Program-made: the position numbers and the translations under genes
Notes under the pieces: model-generated
The model's database searches: none
What the model was told of the DNA's origin: nothing
The model's input: only the letters and a program-made list of their open reading frames with translations
Assembly (NCBI RefSeq): GCF_019448255.1
Contig: NZ_CP080410.1
Location: forward strand, 1,178,001 to 1,242,000
Direction: 5' to 3'
DNA from: Qipengyuania flava
GTDB lineage: Bacteria; Pseudomonadota; Alphaproteobacteria; Sphingomonadales; Sphingomonadaceae
DNA length: 64,000 nucleotides
In this document: positions 1 to 9,753 of the stretch, in pieces
How the letters are laid out: every line of letters begins with the position of its first letter
Numbering within the stretch: the first letter of the stretch is position 1

Positions 1-215
1 TAGGGATATTTGCTCACCACCAGCCGGTCGCCGACCAAGAGGTTGGGAAGCATCGATTCCGAAGGAATGTAGAACGGCTTGGCGATGAAGCTGTGAAAGG
101 CGAAGACCGCCAGCAGCATCAAGGCCAGACCGCGGATTTCCGCGATCCAGTCGACCTTGTCGTCGGAGGATTTGGTGTCGGACTTGTCGTTCACTGCCGG
201 TGCGCCGGTGGTCAC
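1..215 (-). CDS. lepB: Signal peptidase I, N-terminal part (cut by left window edge)
   Basis: Membrane endopeptidase that removes signal peptides from Sec- and Tat-exported proteins. The visible 71 codons show a polar cytoplasmic N-terminus, one hydrophobic segment at about residues 27-44, and the family signature [13 protein letters not shown] at 51-63, where Ser54 is the expected catalytic nucleophile. The catalytic Lys and the rest of the periplasmic domain lie beyond the left edge. A GTG start is chosen because it overlaps the acpS stop (GTGA), matching the 4-base overlaps upstream; a later start would cut into the region before the membrane anchor. It is the last visible gene of the pyrE-hydrolase-pdxJ-acpS-lepB series. 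Confidence 0.9.
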   Translation of the reverse strand, partial: MTTGAPAVNDKSDTKSSDDKVDWIAEIRGLALMLLAVFAFHSFIAKPFYIPSESMLPNLLVGDRLVVSKYP

Positions 216-613
216 TTTGGTAGGGCCTCGATGATGACGTAGGCCTGCGCCCATGGGTGATCGTCGGTGAGGGTGAGATGAATGCGCGTCTCATGGCCGT
301 GCGGCACCATTTCCGCAAGCCGGATTGCAGCGCCGCCCGTCAGCGCCAGCGTCGGCGCGCCCGATTTCGCGTTCACGACGCCGATGTCCTTCATGAAGAC
401 CCCCCGCCGGAAGCCGGTGCCGACTGCCTTGGAGAACGCTTCCTTGGCGGCAAAGCGCTTGGCGTAGGTGCCCGCGATGGTGAAGGGGCGGCGGCGCGCC
501 TTGGCTTGCTCGATTTCGGTGAAGACGCGCTGTTCGAAGCGCTCGCCGAAGCGGTCGAGCGAGTTCTGGATGCGCTCGATGTTGCAGAGGTCGGAGCCGA
601 GGCCGATAATCAT
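212..613 (-). CDS. acpS: Holo-[acyl-carrier-protein] synthase
   Basis: Transfers 4'-phosphopantetheine from CoA to the serine of apo-ACP, activating fatty acid synthesis in the cytoplasm. At 133 residues it has the usual length for the family. The N-terminal motif [15 protein letters not shown] carries the Mg-binding Asp8, and [14 protein letters not shown] carries the second metal ligand, Glu58. The start overlaps the pdxJ stop by 4 bases (ATGA) and the stop overlaps the lepB start, so translational coupling is likely. The order pdxJ-acpS-lepB is common in alphaproteobacteria. Identity is secure. Confidence 0.96.
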   Translation of the reverse strand: MIIGLGSDLCNIERIQNSLDRFGERFEQRVFTEIEQAKARRRPFTIAGTYAKRFAAKEAFSKAVGTGFRRGVFMKDIGVVNAKSGAPTLALTGGAAIRLAEMVPHGHETRIHLTLTDDHPWAQAYVIIEALPK

Positions 614-1380
614 GCTGTCTGGCCTCCCCTGGCCTCATCCATCAGGTGGCGCATCCGGCGCACGGCGGCTTCAAGACCGACGAACACCGCTTCTCCCACG
701 AGGTAGTGGCCGATGTTGAGTTCGGCGAGTTCGGGGATGGCGGCGATGGGCTTCACGTTCTCGTAGGTGAGACCGTGGCCGGCGTGAGGTTCGATCCCCA
801 TCTCGCGGGCGAGCCTCGACATGGCGGCAATGCGTTCGAGTTCCTTCGCCTCGCGCTCGGCATCGCCATCCAGCCCGGCGTGGGCGTATTCGCCGGTGTG
901 GAATTCGACCACCGGCGCGCGCAGGCGCTGTGCTGCTTCGAGCTGGCGCTCGCTCGCCTCGATGAAGAGCGAGACACGGATGCCTTCGTCCGCGAGGCGT
1001 CCGACAATGGGGGCGAGCTGGTTATGGAGCCCTGCCGCGTCGAGGCCGCCTTCGGTCGTGCGCTCCTCGCGCTTCTCGGGCACAATGCAGGCCGCGTGCG
1101 GTTTATGAGACAGCGCGATCTGGAGCATTTCCTCCGTCGCCGCCATTTCGAGGTTGAGCGGCAGGTCGGTGGCCGACTGGATGCGCTTCAAGTCCGCGTC
1201 GCGAATGTGCCGGCGGTCTTCGCGAAGGTGCGCCGTGATTCCGTCGCCGCCCACGGCCGCAACGATCTCAGCTGCGCGAACGGGATCGGGATGGTCGCCG
1301 CCGCGCGCGTTGCGGATGGTGGCGACGTGGTCGATGTTCACGCCGAGGCGCAGGGGGGTGGAGAGGGGATCGAGGCTCAT
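610..1380 (-). CDS. pdxJ: Pyridoxine 5'-phosphate synthase
   Basis: Condenses 1-deoxy-D-xylulose 5-phosphate with 3-amino-2-oxopropyl phosphate to make pyridoxine 5'-phosphate, the last ring-forming step of the DXP-dependent vitamin B6 route. The 256 residues form a TIM barrel. Visible signatures are [17 protein letters not shown] near the N-terminus, [23 protein letters not shown] and the C-terminal [11 protein letters not shown]. It overlaps the upstream serine hydrolase gene and downstream acpS by 4 bases each, so it is probably co-transcribed with both. Confidence 0.96.
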   Translation of the reverse strand: MSLDPLSTPLRLGVNIDHVATIRNARGGDHPDPVRAAEIVAAVGGDGITAHLREDRRHIRDADLKRIQSATDLPLNLEMAATEEMLQIALSHKPHAACIVPEKREERTTEGGLDAAGLHNQLAPIVGRLADEGIRVSLFIEASERQLEAAQRLRAPVVEFHTGEYAHAGLDGDAEREAKELERIAAMSRLAREMGIEPHAGHGLTYENVKPIAAIPELAELNIGHYLVGEAVFVGLEAAVRRMRHLMDEARGGQTA

Positions 1381-2531
1381 GGGACCCCTTTTTGACAGAC
1401 GACCGCCGAAAGCAAGTCGTGTGAAAAGCCGCTACCCATCCAGATCTCTCCGAAATCGAACGGTGCGCGCTGCGAGAAGGCGGCTACGGAGACGTTCTGG
1501 TCGGGCAGGATGAAATTGCGAACCTGCACCGCGCCGACCGCGCCGCGCCGTTCGACTATGCGCACCGGCGCGTCGCATCCGGCCAGCGGCGCCTCGAAGA
1601 CCCATTGGCCAAGCGCCATATAGCCAAGCGCCGGATCGCCGGTCCACATTTCGGCCAGCGCCTCTTCGCCCAGAAGCTTGCCGGTCAGCAGCGCGTTGTT
1701 GATCGCGACCAGCTCGAAGATCCCGCCATAAAGGCCTGCCGAGGCCTGATAATAAGCGAGGTCTCGCTCCGCTTCCCGCTCATCACCTTGGAAACCCCAG
1801 CGGGTGTAAGGCTCGCCCGGATAGGCGCCGTAGTCCTCCAGTTCGAGCGGCTCGGCGATATTGCGCTTGAACAAGGCATCCCAGCTCTCGCCCGTGACCG
1901 CTTCGAGAACCGCGCCAAGGACCATGTAGTCGCAATTGTTGTAGGTCCACTCGCCGCCCGGTTCCCCTGTTACGGGGCCGGCACAAAAGCCGGTGACCGG
2001 ATCGCGCGAGCCGTCGAAATCCTCGCGATAGAACGGCGGGATTTCGTCGGAGTCCTCGTAGCCCGCGTCCGGATTGGGCAGCCCGCTGCGGTGCTGCAGC
2101 AACTGGCGGATGGTGACCGTGCCCGCGTTCGCGCTGCTGAAATCGGGGAGGTAGGTCGCCACGGGCTCGTCGAGCGCCATTGTGCCGCGCTCGACTTGCT
2201 GCATGACGAGGATCGCGACCATTTGCTTGGTCACCGAAGCCCAGCGCCAGGTCAGCCCGTCGCCATCCCCGCGCCACGGCTCTGGCAGGAGGTCGATGTA
2301 GCTATAGCTGGCCGGGTTGTAGGAAGGGCTATCGGGCCGCGTCGACACTGCCAGGTCGCCTTCGAACCCGGCTTCCTTGATGATCGGCCGGAGCCGTTCG
2401 CCCATCTGCCATGCCGGGCTGTCTTCGACGCGGTCGGAGGCAGGGGTGTCGGCACTGGCAGGAGCGGCGAGGGCGGCCACCGCCAGCGGCGCAGCGAGGC
2501 ACAGCAGGAGGCGACCGGGCCGCGCGTTCAC
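1377..2531 (-). CDS. Exported beta-lactamase-family serine hydrolase
   Basis: A penicillin-binding-like serine hydrolase (beta-lactamase / class C fold, PF00144 type). An N-terminal signal peptide is visible, with a hydrophobic core at about residues 8-26 ending in ASA. The catalytic SxxK is SVTK at 99-102 and the second motif YxN is Y197-N-N199. The substrate cannot be read: the family includes esterases, D-aminopeptidases and beta-lactamases. It sits between pyrE and pdxJ with ATGA overlaps on both sides, so it is translated with housekeeping genes although nothing ties it to pyrimidine or B6 synthesis. At 384 residues the length is normal. Confidence 0.82.
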   Translation of the reverse strand: MNARPGRLLLCLAAPLAVAALAAPASADTPASDRVEDSPAWQMGERLRPIIKEAGFEGDLAVSTRPDSPSYNPASYSYIDLLPEPWRGDGDGLTWRWASVTKQMVAILVMQQVERGTMALDEPVATYLPDFSSANAGTVTIRQLLQHRSGLPNPDAGYEDSDEIPPFYREDFDGSRDPVTGFCAGPVTGEPGGEWTYNNCDYMVLGAVLEAVTGESWDALFKRNIAEPLELEDYGAYPGEPYTRWGFQGDEREAERDLAYYQASAGLYGGIFELVAINNALLTGKLLGEEALAEMWTGDPALGYMALGQWVFEAPLAGCDAPVRIVERRGAVGAVQVRNFILPDQNVSVAAFSQRAPFDFGEIWMGSGFSHDLLSAVVCQKGVP

Positions 2532-3109
2532 TTCGTGCGGCTTCCCGGCTTGGTCACTTCGATCGCGGCGAGCGCTTCAGGGAGCTCGTCTTCCGCGTAA
2601 GTCGGGAAGTTGATGTCCACGAGTGGGAAGAAGGGCACGCCAAGGTCCGCTTCGCCGTTGCTGCGGTCGACCAACGCGACCTCGGCGATCACCTCGCCGC
2701 CTTCGCGCCCGACGGCGGCGATGGCCTCGCGGCTGGAAAGCCCGGTGGTGACCACGTCTTCCACCATCAGCACCTTCGCGCCTTCTTCGAGGCGGAAGCC
2801 GCGGCGCAGGTGAAACTCGCCCTCGGGCCGCTCGAGGAACATCGCGTCCTTGCCCAGCGCGCGGCCCATTTCCTGGCCGATGATGATGCCGCCCATGGCG
2901 GGGCTCACCACCACGTCGATCTGGCTGCGGATCTCGCGCGGGATCTTCTGGGCGAGCGCCAGCGCGAGGCGGCCGGCGCGTTCCGGGTTCATCAGGACCC
3001 TTGCGCATTGGAGGTAGTGCCCGCTGTGCCGTCCGCTCGAAAGCTTGAAATGGCCTTCGAGGAGGGCTTCGCTGGCGCGGAATTCGTGGAGGATTTCTTC
3101 GTCTGTCAT
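2528..3109 (-). CDS. pyrE: Orotate phosphoribosyltransferase
   Basis: Converts orotate and PRPP to orotidine 5'-monophosphate in pyrimidine synthesis. The 193-residue form starting MTDEEILHEF was chosen; an in-frame start 20 codons upstream adds a Cys/Leu-rich extension unlike the family. The PRPP-binding loop VLMVEDVVTTGLSS is at about 113-126, and VVVSPAMGGIIIGQEMGRAL precedes it. It heads the minus-strand overlapping series that runs to lepB. No strong Shine-Dalgarno sequence precedes the chosen start. Its 5' flank is shared with divergent ctaC. Confidence 0.94.
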   Translation of the reverse strand: MTDEEILHEFRASEALLEGHFKLSSGRHSGHYLQCARVLMNPERAGRLALALAQKIPREIRSQIDVVVSPAMGGIIIGQEMGRALGKDAMFLERPEGEFHLRRGFRLEEGAKVLMVEDVVTTGLSSREAIAAVGREGGEVIAEVALVDRSNGEADLGVPFFPLVDINFPTYAEDELPEALAAIEVTKPGSRTK

Positions 3110-3186
3110 GGCGCCAAAGGCCAAAGCGTTTTGCGCGCGATTGCGCAAGAGGCAAAGGTGCTTGCACATTTTTATCGGGCACCCGC

Positions 3187-3215
3187 TTGAGGCATGGGCA
3201 AGTCCTGCCTATAGG
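3187..3215 (+). promoter_or_regulatory. Candidate sigma70-type promoter for the cox genes
   Basis: TTGAGG at 3187-3192 and TATAGG at 3210-3215 are separated by exactly 17 bases, in the 213-base gap between divergent pyrE and ctaC and about 110 bases before the ctaC start. The match to the consensus is good at the conserved positions. This is a sequence match only; transcription from it is inferred. Confidence 0.45.
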
Positions 3216-3322
3216 GCGGGCGCAATCGGGTCTTTGCCCGCGTTCCCTCCTGCACGAGTGGATGCGCCCGCCAGACGGCGGAAGGCCCGGAACGAGACAC
3301 GACACGAAAGAGTGCCAAGACG

Positions 3323-4354
3323 ATGAAAATTCTCGGCTCCCTCAAGGGGTTCCACCGGATTGTAGCCAGCCTGGCAATGGCTGCCATGCTTGCTTTCGGC
3401 GCGCAGGGCGTGGCCGCACAGGACGCTGCCGAAGCGGCTGCAACGGCCCAGGCCGAAGCAACTGTCGATGCGGAATCGACCGAAGCGACGGGTGGCTACG
3501 TCCCGATGAAGCCGACCGAAGGCAAGGGCATGCCGGTGGCCAAGGGCATCGACGTCCAGCCGCAGTTTTCGCCGATCGGCCACCAGGCCAACTCGCTGCA
3601 CATCGGCCTCGTATGGGTGATGGTCGCGATCAGCGTCTTCGTCCTCGCGCTCTTCGTCTACGTCATGCTGCGCTTCAACAAGCGCGCCAACCCGGTGCCG
3701 TCGAAGACCAGCCACAACACCACGATCGAAGTGATCTGGACCGTTGTCCCGGCGCTGATCCTGCTGGCGATCGCTGTTCCGTCGATCAACCTGCTGCGCG
3801 CCCAGTACGAAACGCCGCCGGCCGACGCCGTGACCGTCAAGGCCATCGGCTACCAGTGGTACTGGGGCTACGCCTATCCCGACAATGGCGACTTCGAAAT
3901 CGTCTCGAACATGCTGACGGAAGAAGAAGCCGCTGCCCGCGGTGAGCCGTACCAGCTTGGCGTGGACAACCGCATGGTCGTTCCCGCCGGCGTGCCGATC
4001 CGCCTGCAGACCACTGCAGCCGATGTGATCCACTCGTTCGCCGTGCCGAGCCTGTGGTTCAAGCTCGACGCTGTGCCGGGCCGCCTCAACGAAAAGCTCC
4101 TCATGATCGAAGAGCCGGGCGTCTACTACGGCCAGTGTTCGGAACTGTGCGGCGCGCGTCATGGCTACATGCCGATCGCCATCGAAGCGCTGCCGATGGA
4201 TGAGTTCAACGCGTGGGTCCTGGAACAGGGCGGCACGGTTGGTGAAGCAGCCGAGCTCGCAGCGGAAGACGCCGAATCGGCCGCTGATGCCGCTGCCGCA
4301 GGCGATGCCGAAGGTGTCGCCGCCGCTGAAGCCGCCGAAGCCGCGGTCCAGTAA
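3323..4354 (+). CDS. ctaC: Cytochrome c oxidase subunit II (aa3 type)
   Basis: Carries the binuclear CuA centre that takes electrons from cytochrome c into the aa3 oxidase. A signal peptide is followed by two membrane helices (about 95-118 and 135-155) and a periplasmic cupredoxin domain. The CuA ligands are visible as C272, C276, H280 and M283 in CSELCGARHGYM, with the earlier His in VIHSFAVPS. No heme-c motif follows, so this is not a caa3 subunit. Both ends of the mature chain are low-complexity: Ala/Glu-rich after the signal peptide, and a 37-residue Ala/Glu/Asp-rich tail at 307-343. ctaD follows after 38 bases. Confidence 0.97.
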   Translation: MKILGSLKGFHRIVASLAMAAMLAFGAQGVAAQDAAEAAATAQAEATVDAESTEATGGYVPMKPTEGKGMPVAKGIDVQPQFSPIGHQANSLHIGLVWVMVAISVFVLALFVYVMLRFNKRANPVPSKTSHNTTIEVIWTVVPALILLAIAVPSINLLRAQYETPPADAVTVKAIGYQWYWGYAYPDNGDFEIVSNMLTEEEAAARGEPYQLGVDNRMVVPAGVPIRLQTTAADVIHSFAVPSLWFKLDAVPGRLNEKLLMIEEPGVYYGQCSELCGARHGYMPIAIEALPMDEFNAWVLEQGGTVGEAAELAAEDAESAADAAAAGDAEGVAAAEAAEAAVQ

Positions 4355-4392
4355 GCCCGAAACGGATTTGAGATAAGGTCTAGAGAAACGAC

Positions 4393-6102
4393 ATGGCCAC
4401 TACAGCAGACAGCTTCCAGGCTCACACCGACGACCACGCGCACGATCACGCCGATCACAAGCCCGGCTTCTTCGCGCGCTGGTTCATGTCCACCAACCAC
4501 AAGGACATCGGTACCCTCTACCTGATCTTCGCGATCATCGCCGGCATCGTCGGCGGTGCGATCTCGGGCATCATGCGTATGGAACTGGCCGAGCCGGGCA
4601 TCCAGTACCTCGGCTGGTGGGCCGAGTTCATGGGCGGCACGGCCGATTTCGATACCTCGCTGCACATGTGGAACGTGTTCATCACCGCCCACGGCCTGAT
4701 CATGGTCTTCTTCATGGTCATGCCGGCGATGATCGGCGGCTTCGGCAACTGGTTCGTCCCGCTGATGATCGGCGCGCCGGACATGGCCTTCCCGCGCATG
4801 AACAACATTTCGTTCTGGCTGACGGTTGCCGGCTTCATGTCGCTGCTGTTCTCGCTGTTCGTGCCCGGCGGCACGGGCCCGGGTGCAGGCGTTGGCTGGA
4901 CCGTTTACGCACCGCTTTCGACCACGGGCTCGCAGGGCCCGGCCGTCGACTTCGCGATCTTCTCGCTGCACCTTGCCGGTGCCGGCTCGATCCTGGGTGC
5001 GACCAACTTCATCACCACCATCTTCAACATGCGCGCGCCGGGCATGACCCTGCACAAAATGCCGCTGTTCGTGTGGTCGGTGCTGGTTACCGCCTTCCTC
5101 CTGCTGCTGGCCCTGCCGGTCCTTGCCGCCGCGATCACTATGCTGATCACGGACCGCAACTTCGGCACGACCTTCTTCGACCCCGCAGGCGGCGGTGACC
5201 CGATCCTTTACCAGCACCTGTTCTGGTTCTTCGGCCACCCCGAAGTGTACATCATGATCCTGCCGGGCTTCGGCATGATCTCGCAGATCGTCTCGACCTT
5301 CAGCCGCAAGCCGGTCTTCGGCTACCTCGGCATGGCCTACGCCATGGTCGCGATCGGCGTCGTCGGTTTCGTCGTGTGGGCCCACCACATGTACACCGTC
5401 GGCCTCGACGTGAACACGAAGATGTACTTCACCGCGGCGACCATGGTCATCGCAGTGCCGACCGGCGTGAAGATCTTCAGCTGGATCGCCACGATGTGGG
5501 GCGGCTCGATCGAGTTCAAGTCGCCCATGGTCTGGGCGATCGGAATGATCTTCCTGTTCACCGTCGGCGGTGTGACGGGCGTCTATCTCGCCAATGGCGG
5601 CGTGGACGACGTGGTCCACGACACCTACTTCGTGGTGGCGCACTTCCACTACGTGCTGTCGATGGGTGCGGTCTTCTCGATGTTCGCGGGCTTCTACTAC
5701 TGGTTCCCGAAGATGAGCGGCCGCATGCACTCCGAACTGCTGAGCCACCTCCACTTCTGGGGCTTCTTCATCGGCGTGAACGTGATCTTCTTCCCGCAGC
5801 ACTTCCTGGGTCTGCAGGGCATGCCGCGCCGTTACCCGGACTACGCGGAAGCCTACGCCTACTGGAACGAGATCAGCTCCTTCGGCTACACGATCATGGC
5901 GCTTTCGATGGTCCTGTTCTTCGTGAACATCATCTACGCCTTCGTCGCCGGCAAGAAGGCAGCCGACAATCCCTGGGGCGAAGGCGCGACCACGCTCGAG
6001 TGGAGCCTGTCGAGCCCGCCGCCGTTCCACCAGTTCGAAACCCTTCCGGTGATCGAAGACCACCACACGGCCGACGATCACCTGAGCCCGAAGCCGGCCT
6101 AA
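4393..6102 (+). CDS. ctaD: Cytochrome c oxidase subunit I
   Basis: Catalytic core of the aa3 oxidase, holding heme a and the heme a3-CuB site that reduces oxygen and pumps protons. The 569 residues give about 12 membrane helices. Visible signatures are the heme a ligand region around [15 protein letters not shown], the CuB His and cross-linked Tyr in [13 protein letters not shown] (about 282-294), and the paired helix-X histidines in [12 protein letters not shown]. The N-terminus has a His/Asp-rich stretch before the first helix. It is preceded by ctaC and followed by a strong hairpin terminator at 6135-6172. Confidence 0.98.
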   Translation: MATTADSFQAHTDDHAHDHADHKPGFFARWFMSTNHKDIGTLYLIFAIIAGIVGGAISGIMRMELAEPGIQYLGWWAEFMGGTADFDTSLHMWNVFITAHGLIMVFFMVMPAMIGGFGNWFVPLMIGAPDMAFPRMNNISFWLTVAGFMSLLFSLFVPGGTGPGAGVGWTVYAPLSTTGSQGPAVDFAIFSLHLAGAGSILGATNFITTIFNMRAPGMTLHKMPLFVWSVLVTAFLLLLALPVLAAAITMLITDRNFGTTFFDPAGGGDPILYQHLFWFFGHPEVYIMILPGFGMISQIVSTFSRKPVFGYLGMAYAMVAIGVVGFVVWAHHMYTVGLDVNTKMYFTAATMVIAVPTGVKIFSWIATMWGGSIEFKSPMVWAIGMIFLFTVGGVTGVYLANGGVDDVVHDTYFVVAHFHYVLSMGAVFSMFAGFYYWFPKMSGRMHSELLSHLHFWGFFIGVNVIFFPQHFLGLQGMPRRYPDYAEAYAYWNEISSFGYTIMALSMVLFFVNIIYAFVAGKKAADNPWGEGATTLEWSLSSPPPFHQFETLPVIEDHHTADDHLSPKPA

Positions 6103-6134
6103 GGCTGGCGACCGGCCCAGAAACACTGGACACA

Positions 6135-6172
6135 AAAGAGCGGCCGGTCCCATGGTGGGCCGGCCGCTTTTT
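6135..6172 (+). terminator. Rho-independent terminator after ctaD
   Basis: A perfect 9-base stem, AGCGGCCGG at 6139-6147 and CCGGCCGCT at 6160-6168, has a 12-base loop and runs into TTTTT. It stands 32 bases after the ctaD stop, so most ctaC-ctaD transcripts should end here before the hydrolase gene. Confidence 0.8.
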
Positions 6173-6195
6173 CTTGCCCGAAGGATACTGCCCAG

Positions 6196-7155
6196 ATGCC
6201 CGAAATGCGCGTAATCGATACCGGCGAGGTGGCCCTGCGCTGCGCCATCGAAGGGGAAGGGCCGCTCGTCATCATGGTGCATGGCTTTCCGGAGAGCTGG
6301 TACAGCTGGCGCCACCAGATCGGCGCCATCGCCGAGGCCGGCTTCACCGCCTGCGCGATCGACGTGCGCGGCTATGGCGGCTCGGACAAGCCGCATCCGG
6401 TCGATTTCTATGCGATGGAGCGGATCGTGGGCGATCTCGTCGGCCTGCGGCAGGCGCTGTCACCCGATGAGCCCGCAATCCTTATCGGGCACGACTGGGG
6501 CGCGCCGATCGTGTGGAATTCCGCGCTGACCAATCCGGAGCATTTCCGCGGGGTCGCCGGGCTTTCGGTGCCTTTTGCCGGGGTACCCCAGCAGCCCTTC
6601 GACGAAGTCTATCACGAGCATTTCATCAAGCACGGCCGGTTCTTCTACCAGGAGTATTTCCAGGAACCGGGCGTGGCCGAGGCCGAGGCGGAGAAGGACC
6701 CGCGGGACTGGGTGGCGCGCATGATGTATTCGATCAGCGGCGACGTTCCGGAAGGCAATTACTGGGAGAAGCCCTACGGCGCGACCTTCCTTGAAGGCCT
6801 GCCCGACCCGCAGCCGGTCGACTGGCTGACCGAGGAGGATCTCGACTTCTACGAGGCGGAGTTCAAGCAGTCGGGCTTCCGCGGCCCGCTCAACCGCTAT
6901 CGCAACCACCAGGCCGACTTCAAATGGCTGCAGAACTGGAACGGCAAGCGGATCGAACAGCCGGCCCTGTTCATCGGCGGAACGCGCGATCCGGCGACCT
7001 ATCTCTTTGGCGCGATTGCCGATCCGGTGGCGCTGGTGAAGATGTTCGCTCCCCAGTCCGTGGGGCACATCCTCGACGGCGTTGGACATTGGACGCAGCA
7101 GGAACGACCCGATGCGGTCAATCGTATCCTGATTGACTGGCTAAAACGCTTCTGA
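6196..7155 (+). CDS. Alpha/beta hydrolase, epoxide hydrolase type
   Basis: Probable soluble epoxide hydrolase. The 319 residues show the oxyanion motif HGFPESW near 29-35 and GHDWGA with the nucleophile Asp near 100. A lid Tyr lies in the context GPLNRYRN, and the catalytic His is near 298 in GVGHW. Asp rather than Ser at the nucleophile favours epoxide hydrolase over esterase; haloalkane dehalogenase is a weaker alternative. It sits between ctaD and ctaB, an unusual place, just after the ctaD terminator and 23 bases before ctaB. The physiological substrate is unknown. Confidence 0.8.
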   Translation: MPEMRVIDTGEVALRCAIEGEGPLVIMVHGFPESWYSWRHQIGAIAEAGFTACAIDVRGYGGSDKPHPVDFYAMERIVGDLVGLRQALSPDEPAILIGHDWGAPIVWNSALTNPEHFRGVAGLSVPFAGVPQQPFDEVYHEHFIKHGRFFYQEYFQEPGVAEAEAEKDPRDWVARMMYSISGDVPEGNYWEKPYGATFLEGLPDPQPVDWLTEEDLDFYEAEFKQSGFRGPLNRYRNHQADFKWLQNWNGKRIEQPALFIGGTRDPATYLFGAIADPVALVKMFAPQSVGHILDGVGHWTQQERPDAVNRILIDWLKRF

Positions 7156-7178
7156 ACCCCTATATCGCGCCCGATTCC

Positions 7179-8096
7179 ATGGCCCAGACAGTTCCCACAC
7201 AGCTCCCCGCCGAATGGCGCGATTTCTTTGCGCTGACCAAGCCGCGCGTGATGAGCCTGGTGATCTTCACCGGCCTGTGCGGCCTTCTGGCCGCGCCCGG
7301 CAGCATCCATCCGGTGCTCGGCTTCACCGCAATCCTGTGCATTGCGCTGGGCGCAGGCGGTGCGGCAGCGCTCAACCAGTGGTGGGAAGCCGATATCGAT
7401 GCCGGCATGAAGCGCACGGCAGCCCGGCCGCTGCCCGCCGGCCGGATGAACCGCACCGATGCTCGCGATTTCGGTATCCTGATTTCGGGCGCCTCGGTCA
7501 TGATCATGGGTCTGGGCGTGAACTGGCTCGCCGCGGCCATCCTCGCGCTTTCCATCTTCTACTATGCCGTGATCTACACGATCTGGCTGAAGCCGCGCAC
7601 GCCGCAGAACATCGTGATCGGCGGCGGGGCCGGGGCCTTCCCTCCGATGATCGGATGGGTTGCCGTCACCGGCGACATCACCCTGATGCCCGTGCTGCTG
7701 TTCCTCATCATCTTCATGTGGACGCCGCCGCACTTCTGGGCGCTCGCGCTGTTCGTGAAGACCGATTACGCCAATGTCGGAATCCCCATGATGCCGGTGG
7801 TGAAGGGCGAGACGTCGACCCGCCGCCAAATCCTGGCCTATTCCGTGCTGTTGGTGCCCATCGCGGCTGCGCCCTGGTTCATCGGCGGAACGAGCTATGT
7901 CTACGGCATTGCATCGCTTGCGCTGACGCTTGCTTTCCTTGCGCTTTCGCTGCCGGTCGCTTTCCGGCAAACCGGCGAAAACGACACGATGAAGCCAGAA
8001 AAGCGCCTGTTCGCATTCAGCATCGTCTATCTTTTCGCCCTGTTCGCGGCGCTCGTCGCGGACCGGTTGCTCGCTTACCAGGGACTGATCGCATGA
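7179..8096 (+). CDS. ctaB: Heme o synthase (protoheme IX farnesyltransferase)
   Basis: UbiA-superfamily membrane prenyltransferase that farnesylates heme b to heme o, the precursor of heme a for the oxidase encoded alongside. At 305 residues it has about nine membrane helices. The first Asp-rich site is seen in [21 protein letters not shown] and the conserved loop in [21 protein letters not shown]. The 3' end overlaps the coxF-like gene (ATGA), linking heme o synthesis to oxidase assembly genes. Confidence 0.96.
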   Translation: MAQTVPTQLPAEWRDFFALTKPRVMSLVIFTGLCGLLAAPGSIHPVLGFTAILCIALGAGGAAALNQWWEADIDAGMKRTAARPLPAGRMNRTDARDFGILISGASVMIMGLGVNWLAAAILALSIFYYAVIYTIWLKPRTPQNIVIGGGAGAFPPMIGWVAVTGDITLMPVLLFLIIFMWTPPHFWALALFVKTDYANVGIPMMPVVKGETSTRRQILAYSVLLVPIAAAPWFIGGTSYVYGIASLALTLAFLALSLPVAFRQTGENDTMKPEKRLFAFSIVYLFALFAALVADRLLAYQGLIA

Positions 8097-8212
8097 CGCC
8101 CGAAGAAGAAACCGAATTCAAGCGCCGCCAGAAGAGCCGCAACCTCGTGCTCGGCGGCATTCTCCTGTTCCTCGCCATTCTGTTCTATACGATCACCATC
8201 GCCAGGATGTGA
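8093..8212 (+). CDS. CoxF-like small membrane protein
   Basis: A 39-residue protein: a charged cytoplasmic start ([16 protein letters not shown]) and a single membrane helix at about 18-36 ending in TITIARM. It overlaps ctaB by 4 bases and ctaG by 4 bases, so all three are probably translated together. Small single-helix proteins at this spot in alphaproteobacterial cox clusters are usually called CoxF or cytochrome oxidase assembly factor. The assignment rests on size, topology and place rather than on a sequence motif, and the function is not established here. Confidence 0.72.
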   Translation: MTPEEETEFKRRQKSRNLVLGGILLFLAILFYTITIARM

Positions 8213-8793
8213 GCCACGCCATGACTGCCGCGACTCTCGAAACCCGCAAGAATCGGACCGCGATCCTCGCCTTCGGAGGCGCGCTCGCCATGCTCGGCCT
8301 CGGCTATGCCGCCGTGCCGCTGTACGAGCTGTTCTGCCAGGTGACCGGTTTCGGCGGCACGACCCAGCGCGCGACCGAAAGCGAGGCGGCGCTTGCCGAA
8401 CGCCTTGGCGCAAGCGCAGGCGGCAAGACCATTTCGGTGCGCTTCGACGGGACGACCGCGGGCGATGTGCCGTGGAGCTTCCGCCCCGAACAGGTGACCG
8501 ACACGGTCAGCATCGGCCAGCGCGACATGGCGATCTACCTCGCCAAGAACACCTCGAACGAGACCATCACCGGCACGGCGACCTTCAACGTCGAGCCGGA
8601 ACAGGCCGGCGCCTACTTCAACAAGATCCAGTGCTTCTGCTTCACCGAACAGGTGCTCGAGCCGGGCCAGGAAGTGCGCATGCCCGTACTCTATTTCATC
8701 GATCCGGCGGCGCTGGACGACCCGAATATGGAAGGGGTGGAGCAGATCACCCTGTCCTACACTTTCCACCGCGCGATAGATTCAGGGCAGTAG
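8209..8793 (+). CDS. ctaG: Cytochrome c oxidase assembly protein (Cu delivery to CuB)
   Basis: Cox11/CtaG delivers copper to the CuB site of subunit I. The 194 residues give one N-terminal membrane anchor (about 17-38) and a periplasmic immunoglobulin-like domain with the copper-binding CFCF motif in QCFCFTEQVLEPGQEV. The GTG start overlaps the preceding stop (GTGA); an ATG four codons later is an equally possible start. It lies between the CoxF-like gene and ctaE, the standard alphaproteobacterial order. Confidence 0.95.
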   Translation: MSHAMTAATLETRKNRTAILAFGGALAMLGLGYAAVPLYELFCQVTGFGGTTQRATESEAALAERLGASAGGKTISVRFDGTTAGDVPWSFRPEQVTDTVSIGQRDMAIYLAKNTSNETITGTATFNVEPEQAGAYFNKIQCFCFTEQVLEPGQEVRMPVLYFIDPAALDDPNMEGVEQITLSYTFHRAIDSGQ

Positions 8794-8860
8794 ACCCCTA
8801 GACCCGCGCGCCCTTGGGCATTAAGGGCACCGGCGAAGCGAAAACCAGGACGCGAGTAAC

Positions 8861-9724
8861 ATGGCTGGCAACGTCAATCACGACTATCACATTCTCGAAC
8901 CCGACATCTGGCCGTTCATCGGCTCGATCTCGGCGCTTACCTTCACCAGCGGCATGGTGCTGTACATGCACGAAATGTCGAGCGCGCACCTCGTGCTCGG
9001 CCTCGGCATCGCCGGCCTGATCGCCACCTTCTTTGCCTGGTTCTCGAACATCGTGAAGGAAGCCGAGCGCGGCGACCACACGCCGGTCGTGCAGTTGCAC
9101 ATGCGCTACGGCATGATCCTTTTCATCGCCTCGGAAGTGATGTTCTTCGTCGGGTGGTTCTGGAGCTTCTTCGACTTCGCGCTGTTCCCCGAACCGCTGC
9201 AATACGATGCGGCGAGCGACACCACGACCTCGCTCTTCGGCCAGGCCGGCGCTGCTGTCGGCACGCTGGTTCCCGAAGGCATGGAAGTCATCAACCCGTT
9301 CAGCCTCCCGCTGCTCAACACGCTGATCCTGCTGTGCTCGGGCACCACGGTCACCTGGGCGCACCACTCGCTTATCCACGGCGATCGTGAAGGCCTCAAG
9401 AAGGGCCTGTGGCTGACCATTATCCTGGGCGCGGTCTTCACCAGCATCCAGGCCTACGAATACGCAGCCGCTCCGTTCGGTTTCGGTGGCAACACCTACA
9501 GCTCGGCCTTCTACATGGCGACCGGCTTCCACGGCTTCCACGTGCTGGTCGGCACGATCTTCCTGATCGTCTGCCTGATCCGCAGCTACAAGGGCCACTT
9601 CACCCCGCGCCAGCACTTCGGTTTCGAAGCGGCCGCGTGGTACTGGCACTTCGTGGACGTGGTGTGGCTGTTCCTCTTCGTCGCCGTCTACGTCTGGGGC
9701 GGTTGGGGCGCTGAATTCCACTGA
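8861..9724 (+). CDS. ctaE: Cytochrome c oxidase subunit III
   Basis: Seven-helix membrane subunit that supports proton uptake and stability of the aa3 core. The 287 residues show conserved GMILFIASEVMFFVGWFWSFF with the lipid/proton-path Glu, TVTWAHHSLIHGDR, TGFHGFHVLVGTIFL, and the C-terminal WYWHFVDVVWLFLFVAVYVWG. It follows ctaG by 67 bases and is closed by a perfect hairpin terminator, ending the oxidase part of the cluster. Confidence 0.97.
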   Translation: MAGNVNHDYHILEPDIWPFIGSISALTFTSGMVLYMHEMSSAHLVLGLGIAGLIATFFAWFSNIVKEAERGDHTPVVQLHMRYGMILFIASEVMFFVGWFWSFFDFALFPEPLQYDAASDTTTSLFGQAGAAVGTLVPEGMEVINPFSLPLLNTLILLCSGTTVTWAHHSLIHGDREGLKKGLWLTIILGAVFTSIQAYEYAAAPFGFGGNTYSSAFYMATGFHGFHVLVGTIFLIVCLIRSYKGHFTPRQHFGFEAAAWYWHFVDVVWLFLFVAVYVWGGWGAEFH

Positions 9725-9753
9725 TGCCCAGCGGCCACGCTTGAAGACACACC

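Noticed and set aside
4165..6396. A 743-codon open frame on the minus strand across ctaD
   Set aside because: It is antisense to the clear subunit I gene. Its His/Asp/Glu/Arg-heavy translation is typical of a reverse-strand shadow in GC-rich coding DNA.
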